From an uncultured Clostridia bacterium (GTDB lineage: Bacteria; Bacillota; Clostridia; Christensenellales; Borkfalkiaceae), in NCBI GenBank assembly GCA_934271275.1, contig CAKQRD010000011.1, forward strand, positions 8,320-72,319: a stretch of DNA of 64,000 nucleotides, read 5' to 3'. Both the position numbers and the translations under genes were made by a program. Shown piece by piece: positions 46,031 through 55,883 of the stretch (its first letter is position 1; the number at the start of each line of letters is the position of its first letter). Below the pieces are notes generated by a model that worked only from the letters and a program-made list of their open reading frames with translations, was not told the DNA's origin and made no database searches.

Positions 46031-47434
46031 TCAAAGCTTTTTCATTTGATCCTTCCATACTCCGGAAAGACGGGTGATTTCGTAAAGAATAACTTTGTCT
46101 CTTATTTCTTCCTTCTTAAATTTCGCTTCCGCCATTTTCGTGAAAACCGGATTTACGTCTCCGAACAGATTAAGCGCGGTAGTTCTGTAAACGTCCGTAT
46201 TAGAACCGCGTACCACGAGCGAAGCGTTTTCAGCCGCCGCGACTATTTCTTTACCGAACTCGTTATATTCAACTTTTTCGTCGGTAGAAAAAACCATAGG
46301 ATAATTGAGCACCCTCTCCGCCGCCGCAACACCCTTTTCCGAAAGGGCGAACGTAAGGAAGTCCTTTGCGCCGACGACGTTGTTTGCTTCCGAAGGAATG
46401 AAGAACGTTTCGCCGGGGAGATTCATCATCGCAACGCGCTTGTCGCCTTTCTTAACGACGGGATACGCTCCGAAACGATAATCGGTTAAGCCCACCTGCG
46501 AAAGAACCTTTCTCATTTCGGTAGCGAACCAGCTTCCCGTAAAGGTAAACACGCAATCTCCGTTAACGAAGCTCGTCTGGGAAGTCGTGTGATCCTGCGA
46601 AGACGAAACGGCGTTACTTTCGGTTTCCGAGGTTGCTCCGATGACGTCATACACCGTTTCCAACGCGGAAAGCACAGCAGGCGTATCGAGAAGAGAGGAA
46701 GGATATTCGGAAGTATCAGAATACTTATAATACGACTCGTAACCGGCAGGATCAAGCTCGTACCAGAACGCGTTAAACAGCCAGTCCGTATAATTTACCG
46801 CAAAACCGCAAGAGAACGGGGCAACAACGTTCTGCGTTCTTTTACTCACGAGTCCGGCGTTTTTAGTAGCCGTACATAAGTCGATAAGTCCTTTAACCGT
46901 TTCCGGCCATTTACCCTTTTCGTATTCGCCGTAAGAATCGATTTGATTAAGATAGTTTTGGTTGTACACGAATCCCCATTCGGAATAAAGATAGCTGGTG
47001 AGATAGCTTCTTCCGTCGAATTTACCCATCTCTATAACCGAATCGTCAACTACTCTTCCTCTTGCGGGCGTTCCGTATTTATCGGAATCGAGAACGTCGT
47101 CTATCGGTTCTATGCTACCCGCATTCACCCATTTTACGAACCTGTCCACGTCCTGTCCGAGGAAATATAAATCCTCTTTATCCGAACCCGAATTGTTCAT
47201 TGTATTGATTATGCTGCTGACTATCATATCGTCCGGCGTAACGTGAACGGTAATGCCCGTCTCTTCGTAATAAGCCGCGGCAACCGCGTCCAACCATTCG
47301 GAACCGACTCCGCTTTCGACTATCGTAACGTAAACGTCATCGCCTACTTCGGTTGCGGGCGTTTTGTCTCCCCCGCACCCGACCGCGCCGAGCGTCAGAA
47401 CCGCACAAAGTGCGGCGCACATAAATTTTTTCAT
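46031..47434 (-). CDS. Sugar ABC transporter solute-binding lipoprotein
   Basis: A 467-residue type 1 binding protein (signal MKKFMCAALCAVLTLGAV, lipobox VGC; site GGAGGAAAGG). The mature part starts VYVTIVESGVGSEWLDAVAA, with a typical hinge block (GDCVFTFTGSWFATEMRKVL). It precedes both permease genes in a tight operon without an ATPase. Distantly related to the protein at 20484-21986, so the two systems may import related sugars. Confidence 0.9.
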   Translation of the reverse strand: MKKFMCAALCAVLTLGAVGCGGDKTPATEVGDDVYVTIVESGVGSEWLDAVAAAYYEETGITVHVTPDDMIVSSIINTMNNSGSDKEDLYFLGQDVDRFVKWVNAGSIEPIDDVLDSDKYGTPARGRVVDDSVIEMGKFDGRSYLTSYLYSEWGFVYNQNYLNQIDSYGEYEKGKWPETVKGLIDLCTATKNAGLVSKRTQNVVAPFSCGFAVNYTDWLFNAFWYELDPAGYESYYKYSDTSEYPSSLLDTPAVLSALETVYDVIGATSETESNAVSSSQDHTTSQTSFVNGDCVFTFTGSWFATEMRKVLSQVGLTDYRFGAYPVVKKGDKRVAMMNLPGETFFIPSEANNVVGAKDFLTFALSEKGVAAAERVLNYPMVFSTDEKVEYNEFGKEIVAAAENASLVVRGSNTDVYRTTALNLFGDVNPVFTKMAEAKFKKEEIRDKVILYEITRLSGVWKDQMKKL

Positions 47435-47502
47435 AGCCTTTCCTCCGTTTGCTTGTTTCTGCGGCAGAAACTCTTCCGTTGCCGCCGCGTCGGTATCGCT
47501 TT

Positions 47503-50500
47503 TTAAACTTTGCGTTTTTTGATTATTATAAATATTCCTGCCGCCAAAATCGCGACCGCGCTTATTGCCGCAGCGCTTTCAAACGCGCCCGAACAGCCGC
47601 AACCGCTTTCGCCGCCTTGGGCTTTATCGTTTTTATAGGTTATCGTAAGCTCGTTGCTCTCGAACTCACCGAACGCGTTCCGAATCGTATATTTCAATTT
47701 CACGTCGCCCTGTTTTCCGAACGTAAGGAACTTTGTCACCTTGTCGAACGTCGCGTTGCCATCGATTATCATTTCTCCGAGAACGGTGCCTTCTACTTCA
47801 AGGTAGTCAAGCTTTAACGCCGCTCTCGCGGTGGTAAACTCGGTTTTTCCGCTCTTAGTCGCAAGGGTTACGCCCATAATTTCTTCCGCAGTTTTATAAT
47901 TTGCCGCTGCGGGAGCAAAACGCACGCTCTGGTCGTTTCCGAGATCCTGAACGCAGATATTCGTGTATGCGCCGAGCGTCGTTACCGTATTAGATATATA
48001 GGCGGAAACTATCGGATTCTCTTCGCCGTTTAAGTAAAGTGCAAGATAGTAACCTTCCTGAACGCCTTCTACAAAATACGGTATCGCCGCAACGGATATT
48101 ACAACTTCTTTTCCGCTTGCAAAAGGATTTTCCGCAAGATCCGAAACGAATACCTGTTCCTGATTAGTCAGCCCGTCCGCCGCCGCCCCGATTGAAATGC
48201 TTTCCGAAGTCAGCCAGAAGAACAAGCCGCCGTCCTCGTATAAAGCTTTGCCGTCGGGTGCTTTAATCAAGATATACACCGAAAAACTTCCGTTATAAGT
48301 CGGCGTAAACTTAAAGTTCATTTTGTCGAACTCTATCGCTTTAAGCGCGGCTGCTATCGTGGTCTTTTTATCGCCTCGACCTGAGGTTGTTAAAGAAAAT
48401 TCTTTGCCCGTTCCGATCGGCATAACTTCTGAAACGTCTTTTTCGGTATAATCTTCCGTAACGATTATAGGCGGTTCGCTGCCGACAAGACAAAGTTCGA
48501 CGTAATCGAAATAGTATTGTCCCGTCGCGTTTTTATCGGTTTCGGTCTTTTTGATTATAAATCCGTTTATATATCCCTCTTCGTCCGCAAGAATCGCAGG
48601 ATCGAGTTCAAGGGTTTTTACCACGTTACCCAAAGCGGTTTTAATCTGCCCCGCAGATTTAGTGCAGTCGGCATCGTTAAGCGCGTAAGCACGCGTCGTC
48701 ACAATATTGCCGGTCTGCACCCAGTTGCCTACGGCAATGCGTACCTTTATTTTCTCAAAATATTCCGCTTTATATCTTTTGGCGAATCTGACTACGAACG
48801 TTGCGCCGTCGCCGAGGTCTTCCGTCCAAGTGATTTTCGTATCTCCGTCGCCGCCGAAAGCCACTTCCGTAAAATCGTCGGTCGTAAACTTATTCACTCT
48901 TTCGCCGCCTACCTCCAGCCAAGCCGCGCTGCCGTTCATATCGAGAACGACGTTTTCGTCGGTTTTGTCTGCTATCGGATCTTTTTCGTCTTTGATTCCG
49001 AGAATTACTTCGTCCGCAAAGTATTGTCCCGCGAGAGAAGTATCCGTTTCGGTTTTTTTCATTACAAAACCGCTGACGTAGCCGTCTTCATCCGCAAGAA
49101 TCGAGGCGTCCATAATGAGCAAAGCGTTCACGTTGCCGATGTTTTCAACCGTAACGCTGCCCGCGGGCGTAACGAATTCGGTATCGTTTACGTTATATCC
49201 CGTAGTGGTCAGCGCGTTTGCGCCGCCGTCCATACTGAAATTGTTTCCTATCGCAAGAGAGATTCGGATTTTTCCCAAAAGCTCCGCTTTATATTTCTTT
49301 GAAAATCTCACGGTAACGGTCGCGCCGTCGCCGAGGTCTTCTGTAAAGCTTATCATAGTGTTACCCGTCGCGTCAGGGAAAAGTCCTTCTATCGCGTTAT
49401 CGGGGTGAATTTTCGTTACCTTTTCGCCGTCTACTTCCAGCCACGCGTCAACGCCGTTCATATCCAAAACAACGTTCTCTGTCGGATCTTCCGCAATCGG
49501 CGGATCGTAAGGTTTGGGATCTTCCGGATTAGGCTTGTCGGGGTTATCGGGATCAGGATTATCGGGATCCGGCTTGTCTGGATCGGGGTTGTCGCCGCCG
49601 GCAAGCACCAGCTTAACGTAATCCACGAAATATTGTCCCGTAAGCGCGGTATCCGTTTCGGTTTTTCTTAAAATCAGCCCCGAGATATATCCGTCGGAAT
49701 CAGCAAGAAGCGCGGCGTCGGCTTCCATAAAGCGCTCTACGTTTCCGATGTCTTTAATCTCAGCAATTCCTGCTCCGCGAATGAATCCGGTATCGGAAAG
49801 AGAATACGCGGTAGTGGTAACAGCGTTCGCTCCGCCTTCTATATCGAAGTTGTTTCCCGCGCAAAATCTGACGAGAACGCCGTCGAAATATTCCGCCTTA
49901 TACCTTTTAGAAAACCTTATCGCAAAAAACTCTTCATTACCGATATCTTCGGTAAAGCTTATCATAGTGTTGCCCGTCGCGCCCGAAAAAACGGGTATTT
50001 CGTTATCGGGACAAATCTTGGTCAATTTTTCGCCGCCGGCCTCTAACCACGCGTCCTCGCCGTTCAAATCGAGAACGACGTCCTCTTCGGGCTTTTCGGC
50101 AACTTCAAGCTCTTCAATTTCGGTAAACTCAACGTAATCTATATCGTAAACAACCGAAGCTCCGCTCGTTCTTCTTATCGTTACGCCGCGGATATATCCG
50201 TCAACGTCCGCAAGAACCGCAGGATCGAGATACAGATTAAGATTCTGTATACAGTTCCATGAAGCAACCTTACCCGCCGATTCGACAAATTCGGTATCGG
50301 ACAGCGCGTAGCCTTCGGTAACGCCCGAGACTCCTTCGGACGCAAGCCGTACTTTTATCACCTTACCGTCTTTCGCTTTTATCGGCGTAGAAAGAATTAT
50401 CTTAAAGCTTGCGCCCTCGGCGATTCCTCCCGCCGTACGCATCAGCTTCGTTGCTCCCGTTGCTTCGGGGAATATTCCCCACGGAAGAGTCGTATTAAAC

Positions 50501-51660
50501 GTATTGTCGGCGTGCGTCTGAACTTCTCCGTCCGCCGTTATCGTCGCCTCTATCCCGTCCATATCGTACATGGTTTTGGTTATCGTTGCGGAATCTACCA
50601 CGGAAACGTAGTCGAAATCCATTCGACCTGCCGCCCCGCTCGTGTTCTTTATCACGAACCCTCTGACGTATCCGTCCGCGTCCGCAAGTATTTCCGAATA
50701 CATTACCAGCTCGAAGTTGCTTACTCCTTGATCGGAAGTTTTCTGTCCCACAACCGCCGAGTGTTCAAAAGACGTATCCGTTAACGCATAGCCCTGCAAC
50801 ACGCACGCGAACGTTTCGGTAGCCATTCTGACTTTTATCGCCTTCCCTTCTTCCGCTTTCACGGGGAAACTAAGCTTTACGGTAACAGTCCCGCCGACCG
50901 CGATCTCTCCTTCCGTTCTGGAAAGCTTCGTTGCTCCCGTAGCTTCGGGGAATATTCCCCAGTCGAGCGCCCCGCTTTTGTTGAACGTATTGTCCGCTCT
51001 TACCGTTACTCCGCCTTCCGCTTCTATTGAAGCTTCTACTCCGTCCATATCGAATCCCGTCGCGTTCGTTCTTAACTCGACGTAGTCGAAATAGTAGTAA
51101 GACGCGTCCGTTCCGCTTACTCTTTTAAGGTAAAAGCCCCCGATATTCCCTTCTTCGTCCGCAAGAACCGAAGGTTCGAGGTAAAGGTCGTGATTCTGCA
51201 CGCCGCTTCCCGATGCAAGAGTTCCCGCAGAAGTTTTGTTTTCCGTATCGGTGAGAGAATACGCTTCGGTCACGGCGTCGCTGCCGCCGTTCGTTGCCAT
51301 TCTCACCTTTAAGAAAAGTATATCCGCCGCTTTATAGCTTTTGCCGAAGCGTATCGTTACTCCGTCGCCGACGGCTACCTTTTCCGCGGTAAACTGCATC
51401 TTGGTCGCGCCCGTAGCTTCGGGAAATATTCCCCAGTTAAGTCCGCCTACTCCGAGGGCGTTGTCTACGTTGTTATTTACGCCTCCCGCCGCTTCGAGCG
51501 AAGCTTCAGTTCCGTCCATATCGAGACGGACGGTAGAAAGGCTGTCTGCGGAAACGCTTTTTCCCGTTCCGAAAGTTAAAAAGGAAAATGCCGTAAAACA
51601 CAGGAAAGCCGTTATCGCGAGCGCGATAACGGATAACCTTTTAGCGGAACGTTTCATCAT
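47503..51660 (-). CDS. Giant surface protein with approximately 165-residue repeats and Cys-Gly anchor
   Basis: A 1,385-residue exported protein (signal about 1-38; GGAGG site; either of two adjacent ATGs). It holds six copies of a module of about 130-170 residues: LDMDG.EA.LEA.G, then WGIFPEATGATK, KVRMA, GYALTD, LADEDGYI.GF.IKRTSG and YFDYVEL. An Asp-Pro-rich linker (DNPDPDKPDPDNPD) splits the series. The approximately 330 residues before the tail form one or two further beta domains. The end is SGCGCSG, a hydrophobic segment and KKRKV. The module looks like a carbohydrate-binding beta-sandwich. The first three copies are nearly identical in DNA to those of the gene at 51855. Confidence 0.8.
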   Translation of the reverse strand: MMKRSAKRLSVIALAITAFLCFTAFSFLTFGTGKSVSADSLSTVRLDMDGTEASLEAAGGVNNNVDNALGVGGLNWGIFPEATGATKMQFTAEKVAVGDGVTIRFGKSYKAADILFLKVRMATNGGSDAVTEAYSLTDTENKTSAGTLASGSGVQNHDLYLEPSVLADEEGNIGGFYLKRVSGTDASYYYFDYVELRTNATGFDMDGVEASIEAEGGVTVRADNTFNKSGALDWGIFPEATGATKLSRTEGEIAVGGTVTVKLSFPVKAEEGKAIKVRMATETFACVLQGYALTDTSFEHSAVVGQKTSDQGVSNFELVMYSEILADADGYVRGFVIKNTSGAAGRMDFDYVSVVDSATITKTMYDMDGIEATITADGEVQTHADNTFNTTLPWGIFPEATGATKLMRTAGGIAEGASFKIILSTPIKAKDGKVIKVRLASEGVSGVTEGYALSDTEFVESAGKVASWNCIQNLNLYLDPAVLADVDGYIRGVTIRRTSGASVVYDIDYVEFTEIEELEVAEKPEEDVVLDLNGEDAWLEAGGEKLTKICPDNEIPVFSGATGNTMISFTEDIGNEEFFAIRFSKRYKAEYFDGVLVRFCAGNNFDIEGGANAVTTTAYSLSDTGFIRGAGIAEIKDIGNVERFMEADAALLADSDGYISGLILRKTETDTALTGQYFVDYVKLVLAGGDNPDPDKPDPDNPDPDNPDKPNPEDPKPYDPPIAEDPTENVVLDMNGVDAWLEVDGEKVTKIHPDNAIEGLFPDATGNTMISFTEDLGDGATVTVRFSKKYKAELLGKIRISLAIGNNFSMDGGANALTTTGYNVNDTEFVTPAGSVTVENIGNVNALLIMDASILADEDGYVSGFVMKKTETDTSLAGQYFADEVILGIKDEKDPIADKTDENVVLDMNGSAAWLEVGGERVNKFTTDDFTEVAFGGDGDTKITWTEDLGDGATFVVRFAKRYKAEYFEKIKVRIAVGNWVQTGNIVTTRAYALNDADCTKSAGQIKTALGNVVKTLELDPAILADEEGYINGFIIKKTETDKNATGQYYFDYVELCLVGSEPPIIVTEDYTEKDVSEVMPIGTGKEFSLTTSGRGDKKTTIAAALKAIEFDKMNFKFTPTYNGSFSVYILIKAPDGKALYEDGGLFFWLTSESISIGAAADGLTNQEQVFVSDLAENPFASGKEVVISVAAIPYFVEGVQEGYYLALYLNGEENPIVSAYISNTVTTLGAYTNICVQDLGNDQSVRFAPAAANYKTAEEIMGVTLATKSGKTEFTTARAALKLDYLEVEGTVLGEMIIDGNATFDKVTKFLTFGKQGDVKLKYTIRNAFGEFESNELTITYKNDKAQGGESGCGCSGAFESAAAISAVAILAAGIFIIIKKRKV
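50130..51526. repeat. 1.4-kb direct repeat, copy A
   Basis: Matches 54350-55746 (offset 4,220 bases) with only a few substitutions, all those I saw being within the last approximately 260 bases, at the 5' end of the genes. It covers three repeat modules. Confidence 0.9.
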
Positions 51661-51710
51661 AAAATTTCCTCCGTTTAAGTTTTGAGTATGCCGAAAGGCA
51701 ATATTTATCG

Positions 51711-51827
51711 TCAGTCAAATTCGTTAAAACCGAAATCGTTGTCACCCTTTTCGAGACTCATCACGACGAAATCGCCGCAAACGACCGAAATCGCTTCTAA
51801 TTCTGGTGCGATATAACTTTTTTTCAT
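51711..51827 (-). CDS. 38-residue peptide, GDNDF family, second copy
   Basis: MKKSYIAPELEAISVVCGDF then VVMSLEKGDNDFGFNEFD, with the ribosome site CGGAGGACTTAAAA directly before the ATG. It lies in the 194-base gap between two giant surface-protein genes. Same length and same closing motif as the peptide at 12983-13099, with little identity between, which argues for a real, selected family. Function unknown. Confidence 0.7.
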   Translation of the reverse strand: MKKSYIAPELEAISVVCGDFVVMSLEKGDNDFGFNEFD

Positions 51828-51854
51828 TTTTAAGTCCTCCGTTGAAAACGATTT

Positions 51855-54800
51855 TTATGCGGCGTAAGGAATAACGAAAACGCCTTCGCCCGCTCCGAGA
51901 TTGAGTTCCAGCACGCCGTCAGAAAGGCTTTTCACGACCTTCTGTCCGCCGATATAGCAAAGAGCTTTGTTATATTTCGTGCCGTCGAAACCGAGTCTTA
52001 CGGTATCCGAAAGATTCTGAGACGTTTCATTGTAATTCACCGCCATAATCCCGTCGTTACCCGCCTCATCCTTAAAATATCCGAACAACGTGTCCGCCGT
52101 GGAATAAACCTTGTTCAACGACGGTACGGAGCTCAACGAGAGTCTGGTTATATTTTTGAAAGAAGAATTGCTCGTGCTACTAGAACCCGTAGTCGTTTTT
52201 CCCGCGTCGTTCGTAAACACGCCCTGCCAGTCAAACTGTAAAAGAACGTGGTCGAAAGCAAGAATTTCGTTGTTTGCACGTTTTACCGCGTCGTAAATAG
52301 TAGTCTTGTTGCCGCTTCTGTCAATCATTCCGTATTGAGTTGAAGCAAAATCTCCGTATACCACAGGCGTGCCGTAACAGAACATAGACATTCCGTCGTA
52401 GCCGAACGCCATAAGCGCATATTCTTGAAGTCTTATATCTTCGTAAGTCGGCACACGGTCGTGAGAGCCTTCCGCATTTCCGAGCCCGACGCCGTTATTC
52501 GCCCCGTAAGGCATAGTCTGTACGAAAAAGTTGGTTTTTACTCCCGTATAGCTTCTTGCGACGGTCGCTACGCTTTCTACGTCCGAAAGCCAACCCGTAT
52601 CGAGGCATTTTGCACCGTTTTTATCGTAGGTCAGAAGATATCTGTCTACCGACAACCATTTTTCGCCGGTCGTAAGCTTGTTCAGCACGTTGTCGCAATA
52701 ATAGCTTAAATACGATTTATATTTGTTTTTGGTCGTGGTAAAAATATTTCCGAAATCATTTTTCACCGTGGAAGCGAAAGAAGGAAAAAGGTTAGAAAAG
52801 AACGTTTTTCCGCCCGCGTTCAGGTTATAGCTTTCCACCACGCTCGCCATATCGGTTATTTCCGCCTTGGTCGGTTCGTCCAAAGACATTCCGAGAACCG
52901 CCGCGTCCGCCTTGAAAGAGCTTATCTTGTTAAACGCGGAGGCGCTTCTCGAATTTACGTTGACGTATACCTTTACTCCGCTGTCGTTAAGTATTTTGAG
53001 CGCAGCTTTTGCCGCGTCGTCGTAACTGTCAAAATAAAGAGTGTCGTCGTCTCCCGCGGCGACCGCGTGCATAACGTTTATGCCTGCGTCTTTTATCCAT
53101 TGCGCGTTGGTCGAATTAAGGCTTTTAGGTATAAGCCAGCCGGCGGTGACTACCGAAAGCTCGTTTTCCTTCGCGTCGTAATCGGGAAGATTTATAGCAG
53201 CTATTGCCTGAGCGTATTCGTCGGCTTTCGTTACGATATCCTCGCAGAAAGCCCGTTGCTCCTCGGAAAGTCCGCCAATTTCAAGCGCCTTTGCGGCAAC
53301 CTCGTAAATAGACCTGTTGTTATCGTCTTCTATCGCGTATACTTTGGTCGCTTCCGATTTATCCTCGAACTTAACGCTTATATACGCCTGACTTGCGAAC
53401 GCCGTTTTATAGCCCTCTACGGGAATATCCGTTACGACCGCACACCAAACGATATTGCCGTTGCCGTCGACGTAACGATTTTCCGCGACTTTATCCACGG
53501 TTTTTCCCGTACTCTTTTTGGTCATCGAAATACCGAGGCTCGCATTGCCCTCTCCGACGAGAGCGACAAGCGCGTTATACTCGCTTTCGCTTAAATCTAC
53601 TATAAAGCGAAGCCCCGAAATCTCGCCCATTCTTATCATTGCGCCGACACGCATTTTAAAGGAAATTCTTACCGCCTCTACGGTACACGCTTCGGTTACC
53701 GCAAAGGAATAGTCTTTTGAATACAGTTTGCCGTTTATCTTAAAGCCTAAAAGAGCCTGCGTATCGGTGTCTGCCGCTTCTATTTCGGAAAGCTTGAATT
53801 CGTTGCCGTACAGAATACTTTTAACTTCTGTATCGGCGCCGTCGATAACGGTTACGTCTAAATTTTTCGCAGCCATACATTCAACGTAATCCGCAAAGTA
53901 TTGTCCCGTTCTGCCGCTGACCTTTTTAACCGTGAAGCCGCCGACGAAGCCGTTCTCGTCCGCAAGACTTGCGGTATTGATAACGAAGGTATCGACGAAG
54001 TTACCGCCTCCCGTGGTATACGTTCCCGCAGAATTTCCTTCGAGAGAGAATATTTCGGAAATTATAGTACCCGTTTCCTCTCCTTCTGCCGGCCAGTTGC
54101 CTACCGCAACCCTGAACTTTATATAAGGATAAAGAGAAGCGGCAATTTTCTGTCCGAATTTAACGTCGAAGCTTTCGCCTACGGCTATATTTTCCGTCCA
54201 AGTAATTTTCGTAGAACCGTCGCCGCCGCTAAAAATGGGAAGCGCCGCATTGTTGTCCTCTGTATTGTTCGTAATTTTCGTCCCGCCGAACTCGAACCAA
54301 GCTTCCGATAAGTTCATGTCGAGTTTTAAGTCCGCTATATCGGCAACTTCAACGTAATCTATATCGTAAACAACCGAAGCTCCGCTCGTTCTTCTTATCG
54401 TTACGCCGCGGATATATCCGTCAACGTCCGCAAGAACCGCAGGATCGAGATACAGATTAAGATTCTGTATACAGTTCCATGAAGCAACCTTACCCGCCGA
54501 TTCGACAAATTCGGTATCGGACAGCGCGTAGCCTTCGGTAACGCCCGAGACTCCTTCGGACGCAAGCCGTACTTTTATCACCTTACCGTCTTTCGCTTTT
54601 ATCGGCGTAGAAAGAATTATCTTAAAGCTTGCGCCCTCGGCGATTCCTCCCGCCGTACGCATCAGCTTCGTTGCTCCCGTTGCTTCGGGGAATATTCCCC
54701 ACGGAAGAGTCGTATTAAACGTATTGTCGGCGTGCGTCTGAACTTCTCCGTCCGCCGTTATCGTCGCCTCTATCCCGTCCATATCGTACATGGTTTTGGT

Positions 54801-55883
54801 TATCGTTGCGGAATCTACCACGGAAACGTAGTCGAAATCCATTCGACCTGCCGCCCCGCTCGTGTTCTTTATCACGAACCCTCTGACGTATCCGTCCGCG
54901 TCCGCAAGTATTTCCGAATACATTACCAGCTCGAAGTTGCTTACTCCTTGATCGGAAGTTTTCTGTCCCACAACCGCCGAGTGTTCAAAAGACGTATCCG
55001 TTAACGCATAGCCCTGCAACACGCACGCGAACGTTTCGGTAGCCATTCTGACTTTTATCGCCTTCCCTTCTTCCGCTTTCACGGGGAAACTAAGCTTTAC
55101 GGTAACAGTCCCGCCGACCGCGATCTCTCCTTCCGTTCTGGAAAGCTTCGTTGCTCCCGTAGCTTCGGGGAATATTCCCCAGTCGAGCGCCCCGCTTTTG
55201 TTGAACGTATTGTCCGCTCTTACCGTTACTCCGCCTTCCGCTTCTATTGAAGCTTCTACTCCGTCCATATCGAATCCCGTCGCGTTCGTTCTTAACTCGA
55301 CGTAGTCGAAATAGTAGTAAGACGCGTCCGTTCCGCTTACTCTTTTAAGGTAAAAGCCCCCGATATTCCCTTCTTCGTCCGCAAGAACCGAAGGTTCGAG
55401 GTAAAGGTCGTGATTCTGCACGCCGCTTCCCGATGCAAGAGTTCCCGCAGAAGTTTTGTTTTCCGTATCGGTGAGAGAATACGCTTCGGTCACGGCGTCG
55501 CTGCCGCCGTTCGTTGCCATTCTCACCTTTAAGAAAAGTATATCCGCTGCTTTATAGCTTTTGCCGAAGCGTATCGTTACTCCGTCGCCGACGGCTACCT
55601 GTTCCGCGGTAAACTGCATCTTGGTCGCGCCCGTAGCTTCGGGGAATATTCCCCATTCAAGCCCGCCTACTCCGAGAGCGTTGTCTACGTTGTTATTGAC
55701 TCCTCCCGCCGCTTCGAGCGAAGCTTCAGTTCCGTCCATATCGAGAACGGCGTCTGTCGTTTCTTCCGCAAAAGCCCTGCCGCTATTATACAATAACGAC
55801 GCCGCCGTTCCGAACGAAAAAACGCAGAACGCTGCGAGCAGAATTACCGCAAGCGTTTTAAGTTTGTTTACAGTTTTGTTCAT
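51855..55883 (-). CDS. Giant secreted protein: repeat modules plus GH-like barrel
   Basis: A 1,342-residue exported protein (signal about 1-40; ATG after CGGAGGG). Four modules of the WGIFPEATGATK type are followed by a domain related to the AGLRF domain of the first operon (MIRMGEISGLRFIVDLSES, AFASQAYISVKF). The C-terminal 430 residues are the GH-like barrel: VVTAGWLIPKSLNSTNAQWI, GMSLDEP, WLSVDRYLLTYDK, FFVQTMPYG, MAFGYDGMSMFCYG. It has no anchor. First gene of the second operon, so the expected order is cut (this protein), bind (47503), import (46031-44156). Activity is inferred from barrel blocks only. Confidence 0.8.
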   Translation of the reverse strand: MNKTVNKLKTLAVILLAAFCVFSFGTAASLLYNSGRAFAEETTDAVLDMDGTEASLEAAGGVNNNVDNALGVGGLEWGIFPEATGATKMQFTAEQVAVGDGVTIRFGKSYKAADILFLKVRMATNGGSDAVTEAYSLTDTENKTSAGTLASGSGVQNHDLYLEPSVLADEEGNIGGFYLKRVSGTDASYYYFDYVELRTNATGFDMDGVEASIEAEGGVTVRADNTFNKSGALDWGIFPEATGATKLSRTEGEIAVGGTVTVKLSFPVKAEEGKAIKVRMATETFACVLQGYALTDTSFEHSAVVGQKTSDQGVSNFELVMYSEILADADGYVRGFVIKNTSGAAGRMDFDYVSVVDSATITKTMYDMDGIEATITADGEVQTHADNTFNTTLPWGIFPEATGATKLMRTAGGIAEGASFKIILSTPIKAKDGKVIKVRLASEGVSGVTEGYALSDTEFVESAGKVASWNCIQNLNLYLDPAVLADVDGYIRGVTIRRTSGASVVYDIDYVEVADIADLKLDMNLSEAWFEFGGTKITNNTEDNNAALPIFSGGDGSTKITWTENIAVGESFDVKFGQKIAASLYPYIKFRVAVGNWPAEGEETGTIISEIFSLEGNSAGTYTTGGGNFVDTFVINTASLADENGFVGGFTVKKVSGRTGQYFADYVECMAAKNLDVTVIDGADTEVKSILYGNEFKLSEIEAADTDTQALLGFKINGKLYSKDYSFAVTEACTVEAVRISFKMRVGAMIRMGEISGLRFIVDLSESEYNALVALVGEGNASLGISMTKKSTGKTVDKVAENRYVDGNGNIVWCAVVTDIPVEGYKTAFASQAYISVKFEDKSEATKVYAIEDDNNRSIYEVAAKALEIGGLSEEQRAFCEDIVTKADEYAQAIAAINLPDYDAKENELSVVTAGWLIPKSLNSTNAQWIKDAGINVMHAVAAGDDDTLYFDSYDDAAKAALKILNDSGVKVYVNVNSRSASAFNKISSFKADAAVLGMSLDEPTKAEITDMASVVESYNLNAGGKTFFSNLFPSFASTVKNDFGNIFTTTKNKYKSYLSYYCDNVLNKLTTGEKWLSVDRYLLTYDKNGAKCLDTGWLSDVESVATVARSYTGVKTNFFVQTMPYGANNGVGLGNAEGSHDRVPTYEDIRLQEYALMAFGYDGMSMFCYGTPVVYGDFASTQYGMIDRSGNKTTIYDAVKRANNEILAFDHVLLQFDWQGVFTNDAGKTTTGSSSTSNSSFKNITRLSLSSVPSLNKVYSTADTLFGYFKDEAGNDGIMAVNYNETSQNLSDTVRLGFDGTKYNKALCYIGGQKVVKSLSDGVLELNLGAGEGVFVIPYAA
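54350..55746. repeat. 1.4-kb direct repeat, copy B
   Basis: Counterpart of 50130-51526, in the same orientation and the same reading frame. Recombination between the copies would remove 4,220 bases and fuse the two giant genes in frame. Confidence 0.9.
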
